A stretch of DNA of 64,000 nucleotides, from assembly GCF_000802245.2 (NCBI RefSeq), contig NZ_CP021080.1, positions 7,068,001 to 7,132,000 on the forward strand, given 5' to 3'. The notes under the pieces are model-generated. The model saw only the letters and a list, made by a program, of their open reading frames with translations. It was not told the DNA's origin and did no database searches. This document shows positions 8,412 through 18,407 of this stretch, piece after piece (position 1 is the first letter of the stretch; the number at the start of each line of letters is the position of its first letter). The translations under genes were made by a program, and so were the position numbers. This stretch comes from Streptomyces pluripotens (GTDB lineage: Bacteria; Actinomycetota; Actinomycetes; Streptomycetales; Streptomycetaceae).

Positions 8412-10828
8412 CCGCCCCCGCCACCGGTCTGCTACGCCGCAGGCTCACCGTGCGCGGAACCGTACAGGGGGTGGGCTTTCGCCCCTATGTGCACCGCCTG
8501 GCCGTGGGTCTCTCCCTGACCGGATTCGTCGGCAACACCGGCGACGGCGTGTTCATCGAGGTCGAGGGCCCCGCAGACAGGGTGGAGCGCTTCTGCGGCC
8601 TGCTGGCCGACCGGCCCCCGCCCCTGGCCACGGTGGCCGGCATCGCCACCGAGGACCTGCCCGCCACCGGCGGCACCGCACCGTTCGCCATCCGCTCCAC
8701 CGAGCGTGCCACCGGGCGAACCCAGCTTCCGCCCGACACCGCGACCTGCAGCGACTGCCTGCGGGAACTGTCCGACCCGGACGACCGGCGCCATCGGCAC
8801 CCGTTCCTCAACTGCACCCACTGCGGCCCCCGTTTCACCATTGCGACCGCCATGCCGTACGACCGCGTGGCCACCACCATGGCCGACTTCCCGATGTGCC
8901 CGGCCTGCGCCCGGGAGTACGGTGACCCTGCCGACCGCCGCTTCCACGCCCAGCCCGTCGCATGCCCCGGCTGTGGCCCCCGGCTCCGGCTGATCCCCGC
9001 CGACGGCCACGGGGTCCGCCCAACTCGAGACGCCGACGCGCTGGCTGCAGCCCGGGCCCTGCTCGCGGCAGGACGGATCGTCGCCGTGAAGGGCATCGGT
9101 GGCTACCACCTGGCCTGTGACGCCACCAACGCACGAGTCGTGGCCACTCTGCGCGACCGCAAGGAGCGGGGCGGCAAGGCGTTCGCGGTGATGTGCGCCG
9201 ACCTCGCCACGGCCGAGCGGATCGCCCCGATCTCCGACGCCGAACGGGCCGCCCTCACCAGTGCCCGCCGTCCCGTCGTCCTGCTGCGCCGCCGCATCCC
9301 GGAAACCGGTCCCCGGCTGGCCGACCAGGTCTGCCCGGGCAGCCCGTACGTCGGAGTCATGCTCCCCTACACCCCTGTCCACAGCCTGTTGTTCGGCCTA
9401 CCCGGCGACCCTCCCGGCCCCCGGATGCTGGTCATGACCAGCGGCAACCGCTCCGGCGAACCCATCGTCACCGACGATGCGGAGGCACTGACGCGGCTGG
9501 CCGGTCTGGCCGACGCCTGGCTCGCTCACGACCGGCCCATCGCCTCTCCCTGCGACGACTCCTTGCTGCGGGTGCGCCCCGACGGCACCGAACAGGTCCT
9601 GCGCCGCTCCCGCGGCTACGTTCCGCGGCCCCTGAGCCTCCCCCTGCCGGTCGCGCCCACACTCGCGGTGGGCGGTGACCTGAAGAACGTGCCGTGCCTC
9701 GGTGACGGCGAGCAGGCCTGGTTCGGACCGCACATCGGCGACATGGGGGACCTGGCCACCCTGGAGGCCGCCGAGCGGGCCGAACGGCAGCTCACCCGGC
9801 TCACCGGTGTCGTCCCGGCCCGAATCGCCGCCGACCGGCACCCCGGCTACCACTCGACCGCCTGGGCCCGCCGGCGGGCACTGCGACTGCCGGGCGACCC
9901 GGTCAGCCTGGTTCAGCACCACCACGCCCACATCGCCTCGGCGATGGCCGAGCACGGCCTCGACGGCACCACGCCCGTGATCGGCGTCGCGTTCGACGGC
10001 ACCGGCTACGGCGACGACGGCACGGTGTGGGGCGGCGAGATCCTGCTCGCCGACTACACCGGCTACCACCGCCTCGCCCGCCTGACCCCCGCCCCGCTGC
10101 CCGGCGGAGACGCCGGAGTCGCCAACCCGTGCCGACTGGCGCTGGCCCGGCTGTGGGCTGCGGGGCTGCCTTGGGAGCGGGACCTGCCCAGCGTCATGGC
10201 CTGCACCGAGGCCGAACGCACCCTGCTCCGGCACCAGCTGGACCGCGGGCTCGCCTGCGTTCCGACATCAAGCATGGGACGCCTCTTCGACGCGGTGTCG
10301 TCCCTCGTGGGCGTCTGCCACCGCGTGGGCTACGAGGCACAGGCCGCCATGGAGCTGGAGGCGGCGGCATGGGAGGCCAGGGACGAGGACACCACGGCCT
10401 ACTCCTTCGGGCTCTCGGCCGGTCCGGCGCAACAAGGGGCCGGCGGCGGAGCGTCGCGCGCCCGGCCTCCCGGCCGCGCGAGCCGGGCGGGCGGTTGGGA
10501 GATCAACCCGGCGCCCGTGCTGCGCGCACTGCTCACCGACCGACGCAGCGGCATCCCCGCACCGGTGCTGGCGGCCCGGTTCCACCGGGGCGTCGCGCGG
10601 GCCGTGGCGGAGATCTGCCAACGGGCCCGTGCGAGTACGGGCCTGACCACGGTGGTCCTCACCGGGGGAGTCTTCGCCAACGCCCTGCTGGAGGAGCAGT
10701 GCACGGCCCTGCTGGCAGGGGAGGGCTTCACCGTCCTGCGGCACGGCGAAGTACCCCCGAACGACGGCGGACTCGCGCTCGGCCAGCTGATGGTCGCGGG
10801 AACAGCAACCAACCACGAGACGGAGTGA
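8408..10828 (+). CDS. hypF: Carbamoyltransferase HypF
   Basis: 806 aa with the full domain order: acylphosphatase ([19 protein letters not shown] near residues 14-32), two zinc fingers with Cys pairs (CSDC/CTHC and CPAC/CPGC), a YrdC-like domain ([15 protein letters not shown]), and a Kae1-like C-terminal domain with [13 protein letters not shown]. HypF uses carbamoyl phosphate and ATP to make carbamoyl-AMP and passes the carbamoyl group to HypE for cyanide formation. A short Gly/Ala/Arg-rich insertion (bases about 10430-10500) interrupts the C-terminal domain in the region after ELEAAAWEA; it is unlikely to be catalytic. Confidence 0.96.
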   Translation: MTAPATGLLRRRLTVRGTVQGVGFRPYVHRLAVGLSLTGFVGNTGDGVFIEVEGPADRVERFCGLLADRPPPLATVAGIATEDLPATGGTAPFAIRSTERATGRTQLPPDTATCSDCLRELSDPDDRRHRHPFLNCTHCGPRFTIATAMPYDRVATTMADFPMCPACAREYGDPADRRFHAQPVACPGCGPRLRLIPADGHGVRPTRDADALAAARALLAAGRIVAVKGIGGYHLACDATNARVVATLRDRKERGGKAFAVMCADLATAERIAPISDAERAALTSARRPVVLLRRRIPETGPRLADQVCPGSPYVGVMLPYTPVHSLLFGLPGDPPGPRMLVMTSGNRSGEPIVTDDAEALTRLAGLADAWLAHDRPIASPCDDSLLRVRPDGTEQVLRRSRGYVPRPLSLPLPVAPTLAVGGDLKNVPCLGDGEQAWFGPHIGDMGDLATLEAAERAERQLTRLTGVVPARIAADRHPGYHSTAWARRRALRLPGDPVSLVQHHHAHIASAMAEHGLDGTTPVIGVAFDGTGYGDDGTVWGGEILLADYTGYHRLARLTPAPLPGGDAGVANPCRLALARLWAAGLPWERDLPSVMACTEAERTLLRHQLDRGLACVPTSSMGRLFDAVSSLVGVCHRVGYEAQAAMELEAAAWEARDEDTTAYSFGLSAGPAQQGAGGGASRARPPGRASRAGGWEINPAPVLRALLTDRRSGIPAPVLAARFHRGVARAVAEICQRARASTGLTTVVLTGGVFANALLEEQCTALLAGEGFTVLRHGEVPPNDGGLALGQLMVAGTATNHETE

Positions 10829-10831
10829 CCC

Positions 10832-11122
10832 ATGTGTCTGGCAGTGCCCGGCAAGGTCGTGTCCATCGACCACAGCGCCGATCCCCTGACCGGGCTGATC
10901 GACTTCGGCGGAGTACGGAAGCAGGCGTGTCTGGAGTACCTGCCCGACGTGCGGATCGGGGAGTACGTGATCGTCCACGTCGGCTTCGCCCTGCAGCGCC
11001 TGGACGAGGAGTCGGCCCGGGCGTCCCTACAGCTCTTCGAGCAGCTGGGCCTGCTGGAAGAGGAGTTCGGGGATGCGTGGGAACAGGCAGCGCGGCAGGA
11101 GAGCGGGAGCGAGGCACGGTGA
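10832..11122 (+). CDS. hypC: Hydrogenase assembly chaperone HypC
   Basis: 96 aa starting [10 protein letters not shown]; the N-terminal Cys2 and the PGKV motif define HypC. With HypD it forms the complex on which the Fe(CN)2CO unit is built before transfer to the large subunit. Three bases separate it from hypF and its stop overlaps the hypD start, so it sits inside one operon. The C-terminus is slightly longer than usual and acidic. Confidence 0.96.
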   Translation: MCLAVPGKVVSIDHSADPLTGLIDFGGVRKQACLEYLPDVRIGEYVIVHVGFALQRLDEESARASLQLFEQLGLLEEEFGDAWEQAARQESGSEAR

Positions 11123-12264
11123 AGTACATCGACGAGTTCAACGACCCCGGCCTGGCCCGCCGGCTGCTGGATGAGATCCGCGCCACGGTTACCCGGCCCT
11201 GGGCGCTGATGGAGGTCTGCGGAGGTCAGACCCACTCCATCATTCGCCACGGCATCGACCAGCTCCTCCCGCAGGAGGTGGAGTTGATCCACGGCCCCGG
11301 CTGCCCCGTGTGCGTAACACCCCTCGACGTCATCGACCAGGCACTGGAGATCGCCTCCCGACCCGACGTGATCTTCTGCTCGTTCGGCGACATGCTCCGG
11401 GTGCCCGGCAGCGACCGGGACCTGTTCCGGGTCAAGGGCGAAGGCGGAGACGTTCGTGTGGTGTACTCACCGCTCGACGCGCTCGACCTCGCCCGCAGGA
11501 ACCCGGACCGCCAGGTAGTCTTCTTCGCCATCGGCTTCGAGACAACCGCACCCGCCAATGCCATGGCCGTCCACCAGGCCCGCCGCCTGGGCCTGGAGAA
11601 CTTCAGCTTGCTGGTCTCCCACGTACGAGTCCCCCCGGCGATCGAGGCCATCATGACGGCCCCGAGCTGTCGGGTGCAGGGCTTTCTGGCCGCCGGGCAC
11701 GTGTGCAGCGTGATGGGCACCGCCGAGTACCCCGATCTGGCCGAGAAGCACCGCGTGCCCCTCGTCGTCACCGGCTTCGAACCGCTGGACATCCTCGAAG
11801 GCATCCGCCGCGCCGTCCACCAGCTCGAACGCGGCGAGCACCGGGTGGAGAACGCCTACCCCCGGGCGGTGCAGGAGCAGGGTAACCCGGCGGCGCTCCG
11901 GATGATCGAGGAGGTCTTCGAGGTCGCTGACCGCAACTGGCGTGGCATCGGCCCTATCCCGGCCAGCGGCTGGCGCCTGAGCGACGCCTTCCGCGCCTAC
12001 GACGCCGAGCACCGCTTCGGCGTCACCGGCATCCGCACCGAGGAACCCGCCGCGTGCCGGGCCGGTGAGGTCCTGCAAGGGCTGATCAAACCGACCGAGT
12101 GCGAGGCGTTCGGTACTGCCTGCACCCCGCGCAACCCGCTCGGCGCCACCATGGTCTCCAGCGAGGGCGCCTGCGCGGCCTACTACCTGTACCGCCGGAT
12201 GACCGACGGCCCGGCACCACAAGGATCCCGCATCCCGCAGGAGGAGATGAACCCCGTTGGCTGA
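11119..12264 (+). CDS. hypD: Fe-S maturation factor HypD
   Basis: 381 aa from GTG 11119, which overlaps hypC by four bases. Family motifs are present in order: [34 protein letters not shown] and the Cys-rich C-terminal region near [15 protein letters not shown]. HypD carries a [4Fe-4S] cluster and holds the iron while the CN and CO ligands are added. Length and motifs are normal for the family. Confidence 0.97.
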   Translation: MKYIDEFNDPGLARRLLDEIRATVTRPWALMEVCGGQTHSIIRHGIDQLLPQEVELIHGPGCPVCVTPLDVIDQALEIASRPDVIFCSFGDMLRVPGSDRDLFRVKGEGGDVRVVYSPLDALDLARRNPDRQVVFFAIGFETTAPANAMAVHQARRLGLENFSLLVSHVRVPPAIEAIMTAPSCRVQGFLAAGHVCSVMGTAEYPDLAEKHRVPLVVTGFEPLDILEGIRRAVHQLERGEHRVENAYPRAVQEQGNPAALRMIEEVFEVADRNWRGIGPIPASGWRLSDAFRAYDAEHRFGVTGIRTEEPAACRAGEVLQGLIKPTECEAFGTACTPRNPLGATMVSSEGACAAYYLYRRMTDGPAPQGSRIPQEEMNPVG

Positions 12265-13393
12265 CCTCGTCACCGAAACCCACCGAACCCCTCGAACCCC
12301 CCAAGTCCCCGAGGACGCCGGCGCCGACACGGTCCCCGGGGCGGCGGTCGACCCCGCCGAGTGGACGTGTCCCGCCCCGCTGCGCGACCAAGGGGTCGTC
12401 GTGATGGGCCACGGTGGAGGCGGCGCGCTGTCCGCCGAACTCATGGAACAGGTCTTCACCCCCGCGTACGGCAATCCCACCCTGGCCGCCCTCACCGACT
12501 CCGCCGTCCTGGACCTGGGCGGTGCCAGGGTTGCCTTCTCCACCGACTCCTACGTCGTACGGCCGCTGTTCTTCCCCGGCGGCAGCCTCGGCGACCTGGC
12601 CGTCAACGGAACGGTCAACGACCTGGCGATGAGCGGTGCCAGGCCCGCATACCTCTCCACGGCCTTCGTGTTGGAGGAAGGGGTGGACCTGGCCGTGGTA
12701 GAGCGGGTCGCCCGTGCTGTCGGCGCCGCCGCGGAGAGAGCCGGCGTCACCATCGCCACCGGGGACACCAAGGTGGTCGAGTCCGGGCACGGCGACGGCG
12801 TCTACATCAGCACCGCCGGAGTGGGACTGGTGCCCGACGGCGTGGACATCCGTCCGCAGCGTGCCAGGCCCGGCGACGCGGTCCTGGTCAGTGGTCCGAT
12901 CGGCCTGCACGGTGTCGCCGTCATGAGTGTGCGCGAAGGGCTGGAGTTCGGTGTCGAGATCGCCTCCGACACCGCGCCCCTGGCGGACCTCGTGGCGACC
13001 ATGCTGGAGGTCACCAAGGACATCCACGTGCTGCGTGACCCCACCCGGGGCGGGCTGGGGGCCTCCTTGAACGAGATCGCCCGCGCCTCGGGAACCGGGG
13101 TCCGGCTGCGTGAGCGCGCCATCCCGGTCCCGGACGAGGTCGTGAATGCCTGCGGGTTCCTCGGGCTGGATCCGTTGTACGTCGCCAATGAGGGCCGGCT
13201 CGTCGCGTTCGTGCCCCCAGAGCACGCTGAGGCCGTGCTCGCGGTGATGCGTGCGCACCCGCAGGGCAGCGGGGCCGCGCTCATCGGTGAGTGCGTCGCG
13301 GACCACCCGGGGATGGTCGTCGTCGCCACCGGCCTCGGCGGCACGCGCGTGATGGATCTGCCCCTGGGGGAGCAACTGCCCCGCATCTGCTGA
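12257..13393 (+). CDS. hypE: Carbamoyl dehydratase HypE
   Basis: 378 aa if translation starts at TTG 12257, eight bases inside hypD. The body matches Hyp[16 protein letters not shown] near residue 48, [22 protein letters not shown] and [10 protein letters not shown]. It ends with PRIC, whose terminal Cys accepts the carbamoyl group from HypF and is dehydrated to thiocyanate. The first 40 residues are a low-complexity Thr/Pro extension, so a later start is possible. A terminator hairpin follows directly. Confidence 0.95.
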   Translation: MADLVTETHRTPRTPQVPEDAGADTVPGAAVDPAEWTCPAPLRDQGVVVMGHGGGGALSAELMEQVFTPAYGNPTLAALTDSAVLDLGGARVAFSTDSYVVRPLFFPGGSLGDLAVNGTVNDLAMSGARPAYLSTAFVLEEGVDLAVVERVARAVGAAAERAGVTIATGDTKVVESGHGDGVYISTAGVGLVPDGVDIRPQRARPGDAVLVSGPIGLHGVAVMSVREGLEFGVEIASDTAPLADLVATMLEVTKDIHVLRDPTRGGLGASLNEIARASGTGVRLRERAIPVPDEVVNACGFLGLDPLYVANEGRLVAFVPPEHAEAVLAVMRAHPQGSGAALIGECVADHPGMVVVATGLGGTRVMDLPLGEQLPRIC

Positions 13394-13406
13394 TGCGCCG
13401 GGCGGC

Positions 13407-13431
13407 CGGCCCCGCGCTCAGAGCGGGGCCG
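13407..13431. terminator. Bidirectional hairpin between hypE and hypA
   Basis: CGGCCCCGC (13407-13415) and GCGGGGCCG (13423-13431) form a perfect nine-base-pair stem with a seven-base loop. It sits 14 bases after the hypE stop and spans the hypA stop, so it can end both converging hydrogenase operons. No T-run is present, which is common for streptomycete terminators. Confidence 0.7.
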
Positions 13432-13774
13432 CCACCGCCTCGACCCCCGTGATCTCCAGCTCCCGTCCGCTACGTAGTTCCTGTGACGGCCGGTCGCAGC
13501 GGGGACACCAGAAGAAGGGCGGCATACCCACCGTGAACTCCTGGGCGCACCCGTCGCACCAGGCCCGTGCCGTCACCTGTTCCACGAGGAGCCGTGCTCC
13601 GGCGAGGGCAGTACCGTCACGGGCCACCTCGAAGGCGAAGTGGAGCGCGTCAGGTACCACGCCCGCCAGTTCGCCGACCCGTACGGTCACCGCGGAGACG
13701 TCCTCGGCGCCTTCGGCCCGGGCGATCTCCTCGGCCCGCTCCACGATTGCGGTCGCGATCGACAGTTCGTGCAC
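13418..13774 (-). CDS. hypA: Nickel metallochaperone HypA
   Basis: 118 aa from GTG 13774. It begins MHELSIA, where the N-terminal Met-His-Glu is the nickel site. The zinc site is CDGC at residues 73-76 followed by CPRC. HypA hands Ni to HypB for insertion into the large subunit. It is the last gene of the leftward structural operon, separated from hypB-E, which run on the other strand. Seven bases separate it from the small membrane-protein gene upstream. Confidence 0.96.
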   Translation of the reverse strand: MHELSIATAIVERAEEIARAEGAEDVSAVTVRVGELAGVVPDALHFAFEVARDGTALAGARLLVEQVTARAWCDGCAQEFTVGMPPFFWCPRCDRPSQELRSGRELEITGVEAVAAPL

Positions 13775-13781
13775 GGTCGGC

Positions 13782-13982
13782 TCAGCGTGGGCGCTTGGCG
13801 CCGCAGCGCACGTCGATCATGCGCCAGATGCGCACTTCACGCCGGATGCCCGGGAGCTCCCGGACGAGCAGTGCGAGCGCGGCCGCACCCAGCACGAGGG
13901 CCTGTGCCTTCAGTACCCGTCGTGCCGTCACTTCGGTCCGCATCCGCGCCGCCGCCGATGATCGTGCTCGGTACCTTCTCAT
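13782..13982 (-). CDS. Small single-span membrane protein in the hydrogenase operon (DUF6893-like)
   Basis: 66 aa from ATG 13982, preceded by a GGAAAGG sequence. A basic N-terminus leads into one hydrophobic segment (VLKAQALVLGAAALALLV), then a basic tail (ELPGIRREVRIWRM). The LP-x-hydrophobic-RR pattern after the helix resembles the short actinobacterial DUF6893 family, but this is from memory. Position inside the operon suggests a membrane anchor or docking partner for the soluble hydrogenase. ATG 13943 would leave a shorter version with the same helix. Confidence 0.65.
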   Translation of the reverse strand: MRRYRARSSAAARMRTEVTARRVLKAQALVLGAAALALLVRELPGIRREVRIWRMIDVRCGAKRPR

Positions 13983-14034
13983 CCCGGTGCCTTTCCGCTT
14001 CCTCGTTCCTGGTGCTGCGTCTCCCGGTTCCGGA

Positions 14035-14241
14035 TCATCCCGGCGAGATGTTCGGCATGATCTTCGAGATGGCGTCGTGCTGCCTGGAGTGGATTCCGGT
14101 GGAGCGGCGCGCGTCGGACGTGCCGTCCTTGTGGTGTCCGCTCTGGTGCGCGTAGGGGCCCTTGTTGCCCTGGTGCATTCCAGGCACGTGCCGTGACGTG
14201 TCGTGGTGCGCCTGGGGCCGGCCGACCCTGATCGTTCCCAT
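14035..14241 (-). CDS. His-rich 68-aa protein in the hydrogenase operon
   Basis: From ATG 14241 with GGGAG seven bases upstream. The sequence is hydrophilic, free of Cys and rich in His (nine of 68), including HH near residue 12, HH at 41-42, and isolated His in HVPGMHQGNKGPYAH. It has no membrane segment or recognised domain. Its place between the DUF5947-like gene and hypA suggests a metal-related or structural role, but nothing in the sequence proves this. Codon use matches neighbours, with fewer Arg/Pro runs than the shadow frames around it. Confidence 0.65.
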   Translation of the reverse strand: MGTIRVGRPQAHHDTSRHVPGMHQGNKGPYAHQSGHHKDGTSDARRSTGIHSRQHDAISKIMPNISPG

Positions 14242-14297
14242 GTCGTTCTCCCTTCCGCCGCTTGTGCGGCCTCTTCTCCCACGGTCTCCCGGGTTTC

Positions 14298-14888
14298 CTA
14301 CGGCCGCTCGGTGAGCTCCGTGAAGAACTGCTCAACGGCGGGCCACACCCGGCCGCCCCCGGCGAGGCCCCGCCACTCCCGGCGGACGACGGCGACCATC
14401 CGGAAACAGTCGTCCACCGGCACGATCCAGTGGTGGTCGAAGCCGCGCACGGTGTTCACCAGCAGTGCCTCCACTTCGGGTGCCAGGGAAGCGAGCTGCG
14501 GACACCTGGTGCACATCTCCCGCCAGCGGTCCGCGTCGACCTCCCAGCGCATGGCCCCCGCCGGGCTCGGGCCCTGCGCGGTGACCGTGCCGTCCGCGCG
14601 GGGCACGAAGAAGACCAGCCCGACCGGGACGCCGAGCGGTCCGGTGTCCACGGGTGCCAGCCGCACCCGCCGACGGGGGACCAGCAGGTACTGGCCGCTG
14701 CCGGTACCGTCCCCGGCGAACAGCACCGCGCACGCCCCGCAGGCGCACAGCACTTCCCGGCGTCCGGTGTCGTAGAGGTGGCGGTGTCCGTCCGGTGCTG
14801 GAGCGTCACACAGGTCACACCGCTCGGGGCGGTCGCGGCCGGCGGCCGCCGAGCGGATGACGCGGGCCAGTGCTCCACCCGCGCTCAC
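14298..14888 (-). CDS. DUF5947-like hydrogenase-associated protein
   Basis: 196 aa from GTG 14888, which overlaps the nifU-like stop (GTGA). Two Cys pairs near the N-terminus (CDLC at about 25 and CACGAC at about 46) look like a metal- or cluster-binding knuckle. A CTRCP motif lies near the middle, and the rest is mixed alpha/beta with FDHHWIVPVDDCF. The family has no known biochemical role; its repeated place beside NifU-like and group 1h hydrogenase genes is remembered, not computed. Inference: it works with the NifU-like protein on cluster delivery or electron transfer. Confidence 0.75.
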   Translation of the reverse strand: MSAGGALARVIRSAAAGRDRPERCDLCDAPAPDGHRHLYDTGRREVLCACGACAVLFAGDGTGSGQYLLVPRRRVRLAPVDTGPLGVPVGLVFFVPRADGTVTAQGPSPAGAMRWEVDADRWREMCTRCPQLASLAPEVEALLVNTVRGFDHHWIVPVDDCFRMVAVVRREWRGLAGGGRVWPAVEQFFTELTERP

Positions 14889-15472
14889 GGCGCCTCCCGT
14901 ACCCGTGGTGCGCCGTTGAGCAGCAGCGAGTCGAGTGGTACGAACGCCGGTGCGGCCGCGCGGTCCGGCATCGGCACCGGCTCGACCGCGGTGAGTTCCG
15001 GTGCAGCGGCCAGCACCGCTTCCCGGACCGCGTCGGCGATGGTGGGCCCGCCGCCGCAACCGGCTCCGCAGCCCCCGGCCTCGCTCACCCGCACCCGTGC
15101 TACTTGCCCGTCGACGGCGACCAGTTCCACGTCGCCGCCGCGCTCGCGCACCGCCGGGCGGAGCCGTTCGACCGCCCGCTCGGCTCGCCGCTCGGCCGGC
15201 TCCGGGTGCAGGTCGTGCAGCACCAGCAGGTGGCCCAGCAACTCGTCCCCGGCCAGCACCGCGAACAGCGGCTCCCCGCCCAGGTCGAGCACCCGGGCCA
15301 ATGCCTCGCCGTAGACCTCGGTCAGCACCCGTACCGCCTCGACTGCTGTGCTGCTGGTCGGTCCGGGCGCTGACTCCAGACGGACCAGCAGTTCCTCGAG
15401 CCGAGTGAGCCGCGCCTCCACGGCCGGGGCTCCGAGCCGCCCCGCTGCCGGTGCAGCGGGGCGGTCAGCCAT
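14885..15472 (-). CDS. NifU-like Fe-S protein of the hydrogenase operon
   Basis: 195 aa. The N-terminal 90 residues are helical and acidic. The C-terminal part (LHDLHPEPAERRAERAVE, then VARVRVSEAGGCGAGCGGG) is the NifU C-terminal fold, with the CGAGC pair replacing the usual CxxC. Its start overlaps the hhyL stop by eight bases and its end overlaps the next gene, so it is co-translated with the hydrogenase. A scaffold or electron-transfer role is inferred. Confidence 0.85.
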   Translation of the reverse strand: MADRPAAPAAGRLGAPAVEARLTRLEELLVRLESAPGPTSSTAVEAVRVLTEVYGEALARVLDLGGEPLFAVLAGDELLGHLLVLHDLHPEPAERRAERAVERLRPAVRERGGDVELVAVDGQVARVRVSEAGGCGAGCGGGPTIADAVREAVLAAAPELTAVEPVPMPDRAAAPAFVPLDSLLLNGAPRVREAP

Positions 15473-17264
15473 GGTTCGCCCCGTACGTCGGGGTGTGCAC
15501 GGTCGTCAGGGTCTTGCCCTTGCCCATGTACATGTGGACACCGCAGGGCAGACAGGGGTCGAAGCTGCGCACGGTACGCATGATGTCGACGCCCTTGAAG
15601 TCGTCCGGGCCGTTCTCCTCGAAGATCGGCTGGCCCTGGACCGCGTCCTCGTACGGGCCCGGTGTGCCGTAGATGTCACGGGGGCTGGCGTTCCACGGGG
15701 TCGGGGGGTACGGGTGGTAGTTGGCGATCTTCTTGTCCTTGATCACCAGGTGGTGGGACAGGACACCGCGCACCGCCTCGTGGAAGCCGCAGCCGATGGC
15801 CTCGTCCGGGACTTCGAAGTTCTCGAACACCTTGGTCTCGCCGGCCCGGAGCAGGCCCATCGACTCTTCCAGGAACTGCAGTGCCATGGCGGCTGCGTAG
15901 GCGACGAAGTAGGGCCGGGCACGGTCCCGTTCGATGGTGTTGCTCCACTTCGGGATGTGCCACTCCAGCGTCGTCTCCGGGAGCGACTCGCCCTTGGGCA
16001 GGGAGATGCGCACACTGCTGCCGGTCGCCTTGACGTACGGGGTGTCGACCAGGCCGCTCAGCGCGGTCGACCAGAGCCTGGCCAGCGGTCCGCCGCCGGT
16101 GTCCAGGGCCAGGTGCTCACCGCTGTCCGGGTGGTACCAGCGCGGGCTCATCACCCAGCTGTACTTGCCGTCGAAGTCCCGCTTCTGGGGCACCGGCACG
16201 GTGGTCTGGTTCCACGGGTGCCGCATGTCCACGGGGTTGCCGAGCGGATCGTGGGTGACGAAGGGCTGCTCGTTCACCCAGTCCTCGTAGAAGGAGCTGC
16301 CCAGCATGATGCGCAGACCGAGGTTGATGTCGATCAGGTTGTTGGTGACCAGTTTGCCGTCCACGACGATTCCAGGGGTGACGTACATCGCCTTGCCCCA
16401 CTCGTTCATCGTCTCGTAGCGGTAGTCGACCACGTCCGGGTTCTGCCAGGCGCCCCAGCAGCCGAGCAGGATGCGCCGCTTGCCGACCTCCTCGTAGCCC
16501 GGTAGGGCCTCGTAGAAGAAGTCGAAGACGTCGTCGTTCATCGCCACGGCCTTCTTGACGAAGTCGATGACGCGCATGAGTCGACTGAGGTAGTCGGTGA
16601 AGGTGTTGGGTTGCGGCATGGTGCCGACCCCGCCCGGGTACAGCGTGGAGGGGTGGACGTGTCGGCCTTCCATCAGGCAGAACATCTCCCGGGTGACCCG
16701 GCTGACCTTCAGCGCCTCCTTGTAGACCTCGCCCTCGAAGGGGTTGAAGGCCTTCATGATGTCGGCGATGGTCCGGTATCCGTGGACGTCCCCGCGGGGT
16801 GCGTCGGTGCGTTCGGCGCGGGCGAGCACACCGGGGTTGGTGGCTTTGACCATCGCCTCGCAGAAGTCCACGAACACCAGGTTGTCCTGGAAGATCGTGT
16901 GGTCGAACATGTACTCGGCGGCTTCGCCCAGATTGGTGATGTGCTCGGCCATCTTGGGCGGCTTGACGCCGTAGGCCATCTGCTGGGCGTAGTTCGAGCA
17001 CGTGGTGTGGTTGTCGCCGCAGATGCCGCAGATGCGCGAGGTGATGAACCCCGCGTCGCGGGGGTCCTTGCCCTTCATGAACACCGAGTAGCCCCGGAAG
17101 AGCGACGAGGTGCTGCGGCATTCCACGACTTCCTGGTTGGCGAAGTCGATCTTGGTGTAGATGCCCAGGTTGCCGATGATCCGGGTGATCGGGTCCCAGG
17201 ACATGTCCACGATCTGTGCGGGCTTGCGCTCCCGGACCCGGGTTGGGTCGCCGGTTGTCGTCAT
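15465..17264 (-). CDS. hhyL: Group 1h (actinobacterial) [NiFe]-hydrogenase large subunit
   Basis: 599 aa. The four cysteines that hold the NiFe site are C79 and C82 in RICGICGDNH and C571 and C574 in DPCLPCGVH. A 22-residue tail follows H577 and is the expected target of the protease encoded at 7044-7625. The sequences around the two motifs are those of high-affinity actinobacterial hydrogenases (also called group 5) that scavenge atmospheric H2 for respiration during starvation or sporulation. Fifty-one bases separate it from hhyS upstream. No signal peptide is present, so the enzyme faces the cytoplasm. Confidence 0.97.
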   Translation of the reverse strand: MTTTGDPTRVRERKPAQIVDMSWDPITRIIGNLGIYTKIDFANQEVVECRSTSSLFRGYSVFMKGKDPRDAGFITSRICGICGDNHTTCSNYAQQMAYGVKPPKMAEHITNLGEAAEYMFDHTIFQDNLVFVDFCEAMVKATNPGVLARAERTDAPRGDVHGYRTIADIMKAFNPFEGEVYKEALKVSRVTREMFCLMEGRHVHPSTLYPGGVGTMPQPNTFTDYLSRLMRVIDFVKKAVAMNDDVFDFFYEALPGYEEVGKRRILLGCWGAWQNPDVVDYRYETMNEWGKAMYVTPGIVVDGKLVTNNLIDINLGLRIMLGSSFYEDWVNEQPFVTHDPLGNPVDMRHPWNQTTVPVPQKRDFDGKYSWVMSPRWYHPDSGEHLALDTGGGPLARLWSTALSGLVDTPYVKATGSSVRISLPKGESLPETTLEWHIPKWSNTIERDRARPYFVAYAAAMALQFLEESMGLLRAGETKVFENFEVPDEAIGCGFHEAVRGVLSHHLVIKDKKIANYHPYPPTPWNASPRDIYGTPGPYEDAVQGQPIFEENGPDDFKGVDIMRTVRSFDPCLPCGVHMYMGKGKTLTTVHTPTYGANHG

Positions 17265-17315
17265 GTTGGTTTCTGTCCCTCGTCTCGGTTGCGCATGGGT
17301 CTGTGGTGGCGCGGG

Positions 17316-18407
17316 TCAGGCACGCCAGTGCGGGTCGTAACCGCTGGTGAGCTCCCGCTTGTTGTGGTGCCACTTGGGTTCGCGGTTGACGGCCATGCTG
17401 GTCACTGCCCGCAGCCGGCGGACGACGGCGCCGTACGGCTTGATCAGCGTGGAGGACAGCGTGCCGCCGGTCGGCTCGTCCATGAACGGCATGAACGCGT
17501 CCGGGAAGCCGGGCATGGTGCAGCCGATGCAGATGCCGCCGACGTTCGGGCAGCCGCCGATGCCGGCCATCCAGCCACGCTTGGGCACGTTGCAGTTGAC
17601 GACCGGTCCCCAGCAGCCCGTCTTCACCAGGCACTTGGGGGAGTTGTAGTCCTTGCCGAAGTCGGCCTGCTCGTAGTACGCGGCACGGTCGCAGCCCTCG
17701 TGCACGGTCTTGCCGAAGATCCACTGGGGACGCAGCATGTCGTCCAGGGGAGGCGGAGGTGCGGTTCCGGCCGCGTGGTAGAGGACCCAGACCAGGGTCT
17801 CCATGAAGTTCTCCGGCTGGATGGGGCAGCCGGGAACGTTCACCACCGGTAGCGCCCCCTGCGACCTGAACTCCCAGCCCAGGTAGTCCGCGAGGCCCAT
17901 CGAACCGGTGGGGTTGCCCGCCATCGCGTGGATGCCGCCGTAGGCAGCGCAGGTACCGGCGGCCACCACCGCCCAGGCCTTGGGGGCCAGCTGGTCGATC
18001 CACCAGTTCAGGGTCTGCGGCTGACCGGTGTCCGGGTCGTTGCCGAAGGACGTCCAGAAGCCGTCGCCCTCGATGATGTTCTGGTTCGGGATGGAGCCCT
18101 CGATGACCAGGATGAACGGGGACAGTTCGCCGCGCGCCGCAGCCCGGTAGGGGGCGAGGAAGTCCTCGCCGCCCAGGCTCGGTGACAGCACCTTGTTGAC
18201 CAGGTTCACCTTGGGTAGACCCGGGATCAGGCCGAGCACCAGGTCTTCGATGGAGGGCTGCCCGGCAGCCGTGAGCGAAACGGTGTCGCCGTCGCAGCTC
18301 ATGCCTTCGGAGATCCAGAGGATGTGGATCTCGTCGAACCCGTTCGCGTGCGCCTCCGGCCGGCCGGGTTCCGGGCTCGCTTCGGTGGTGCCGTGCTGTG
18401 TGGTCAT
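17316..18407 (-). CDS. hhyS: Group 1h [NiFe]-hydrogenase small subunit
   Basis: 363 aa, with no Tat signal and no C-terminal membrane helix. The proximal-cluster motif reads SEGMSCDGDT, so the usual CxxC is CxxD (C38, D41), a hallmark of oxygen-insensitive actinobacterial-type enzymes. Further cluster ligands lie in GTCAAYGG, VPGCPIQPE, VHEGCDRAAYYE, KTGCWGPVVNC and GGCPNVGGICIGC, giving three Fe-S clusters. It passes electrons from hhyL toward the respiratory chain. The start overlaps the hemerythrin-like gene stop by four bases. Confidence 0.97.
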   Translation of the reverse strand: MTTQHGTTEASPEPGRPEAHANGFDEIHILWISEGMSCDGDTVSLTAAGQPSIEDLVLGLIPGLPKVNLVNKVLSPSLGGEDFLAPYRAAARGELSPFILVIEGSIPNQNIIEGDGFWTSFGNDPDTGQPQTLNWWIDQLAPKAWAVVAAGTCAAYGGIHAMAGNPTGSMGLADYLGWEFRSQGALPVVNVPGCPIQPENFMETLVWVLYHAAGTAPPPPLDDMLRPQWIFGKTVHEGCDRAAYYEQADFGKDYNSPKCLVKTGCWGPVVNCNVPKRGWMAGIGGCPNVGGICIGCTMPGFPDAFMPFMDEPTGGTLSSTLIKPYGAVVRRLRAVTSMAVNREPKWHHNKRELTSGYDPHWRA

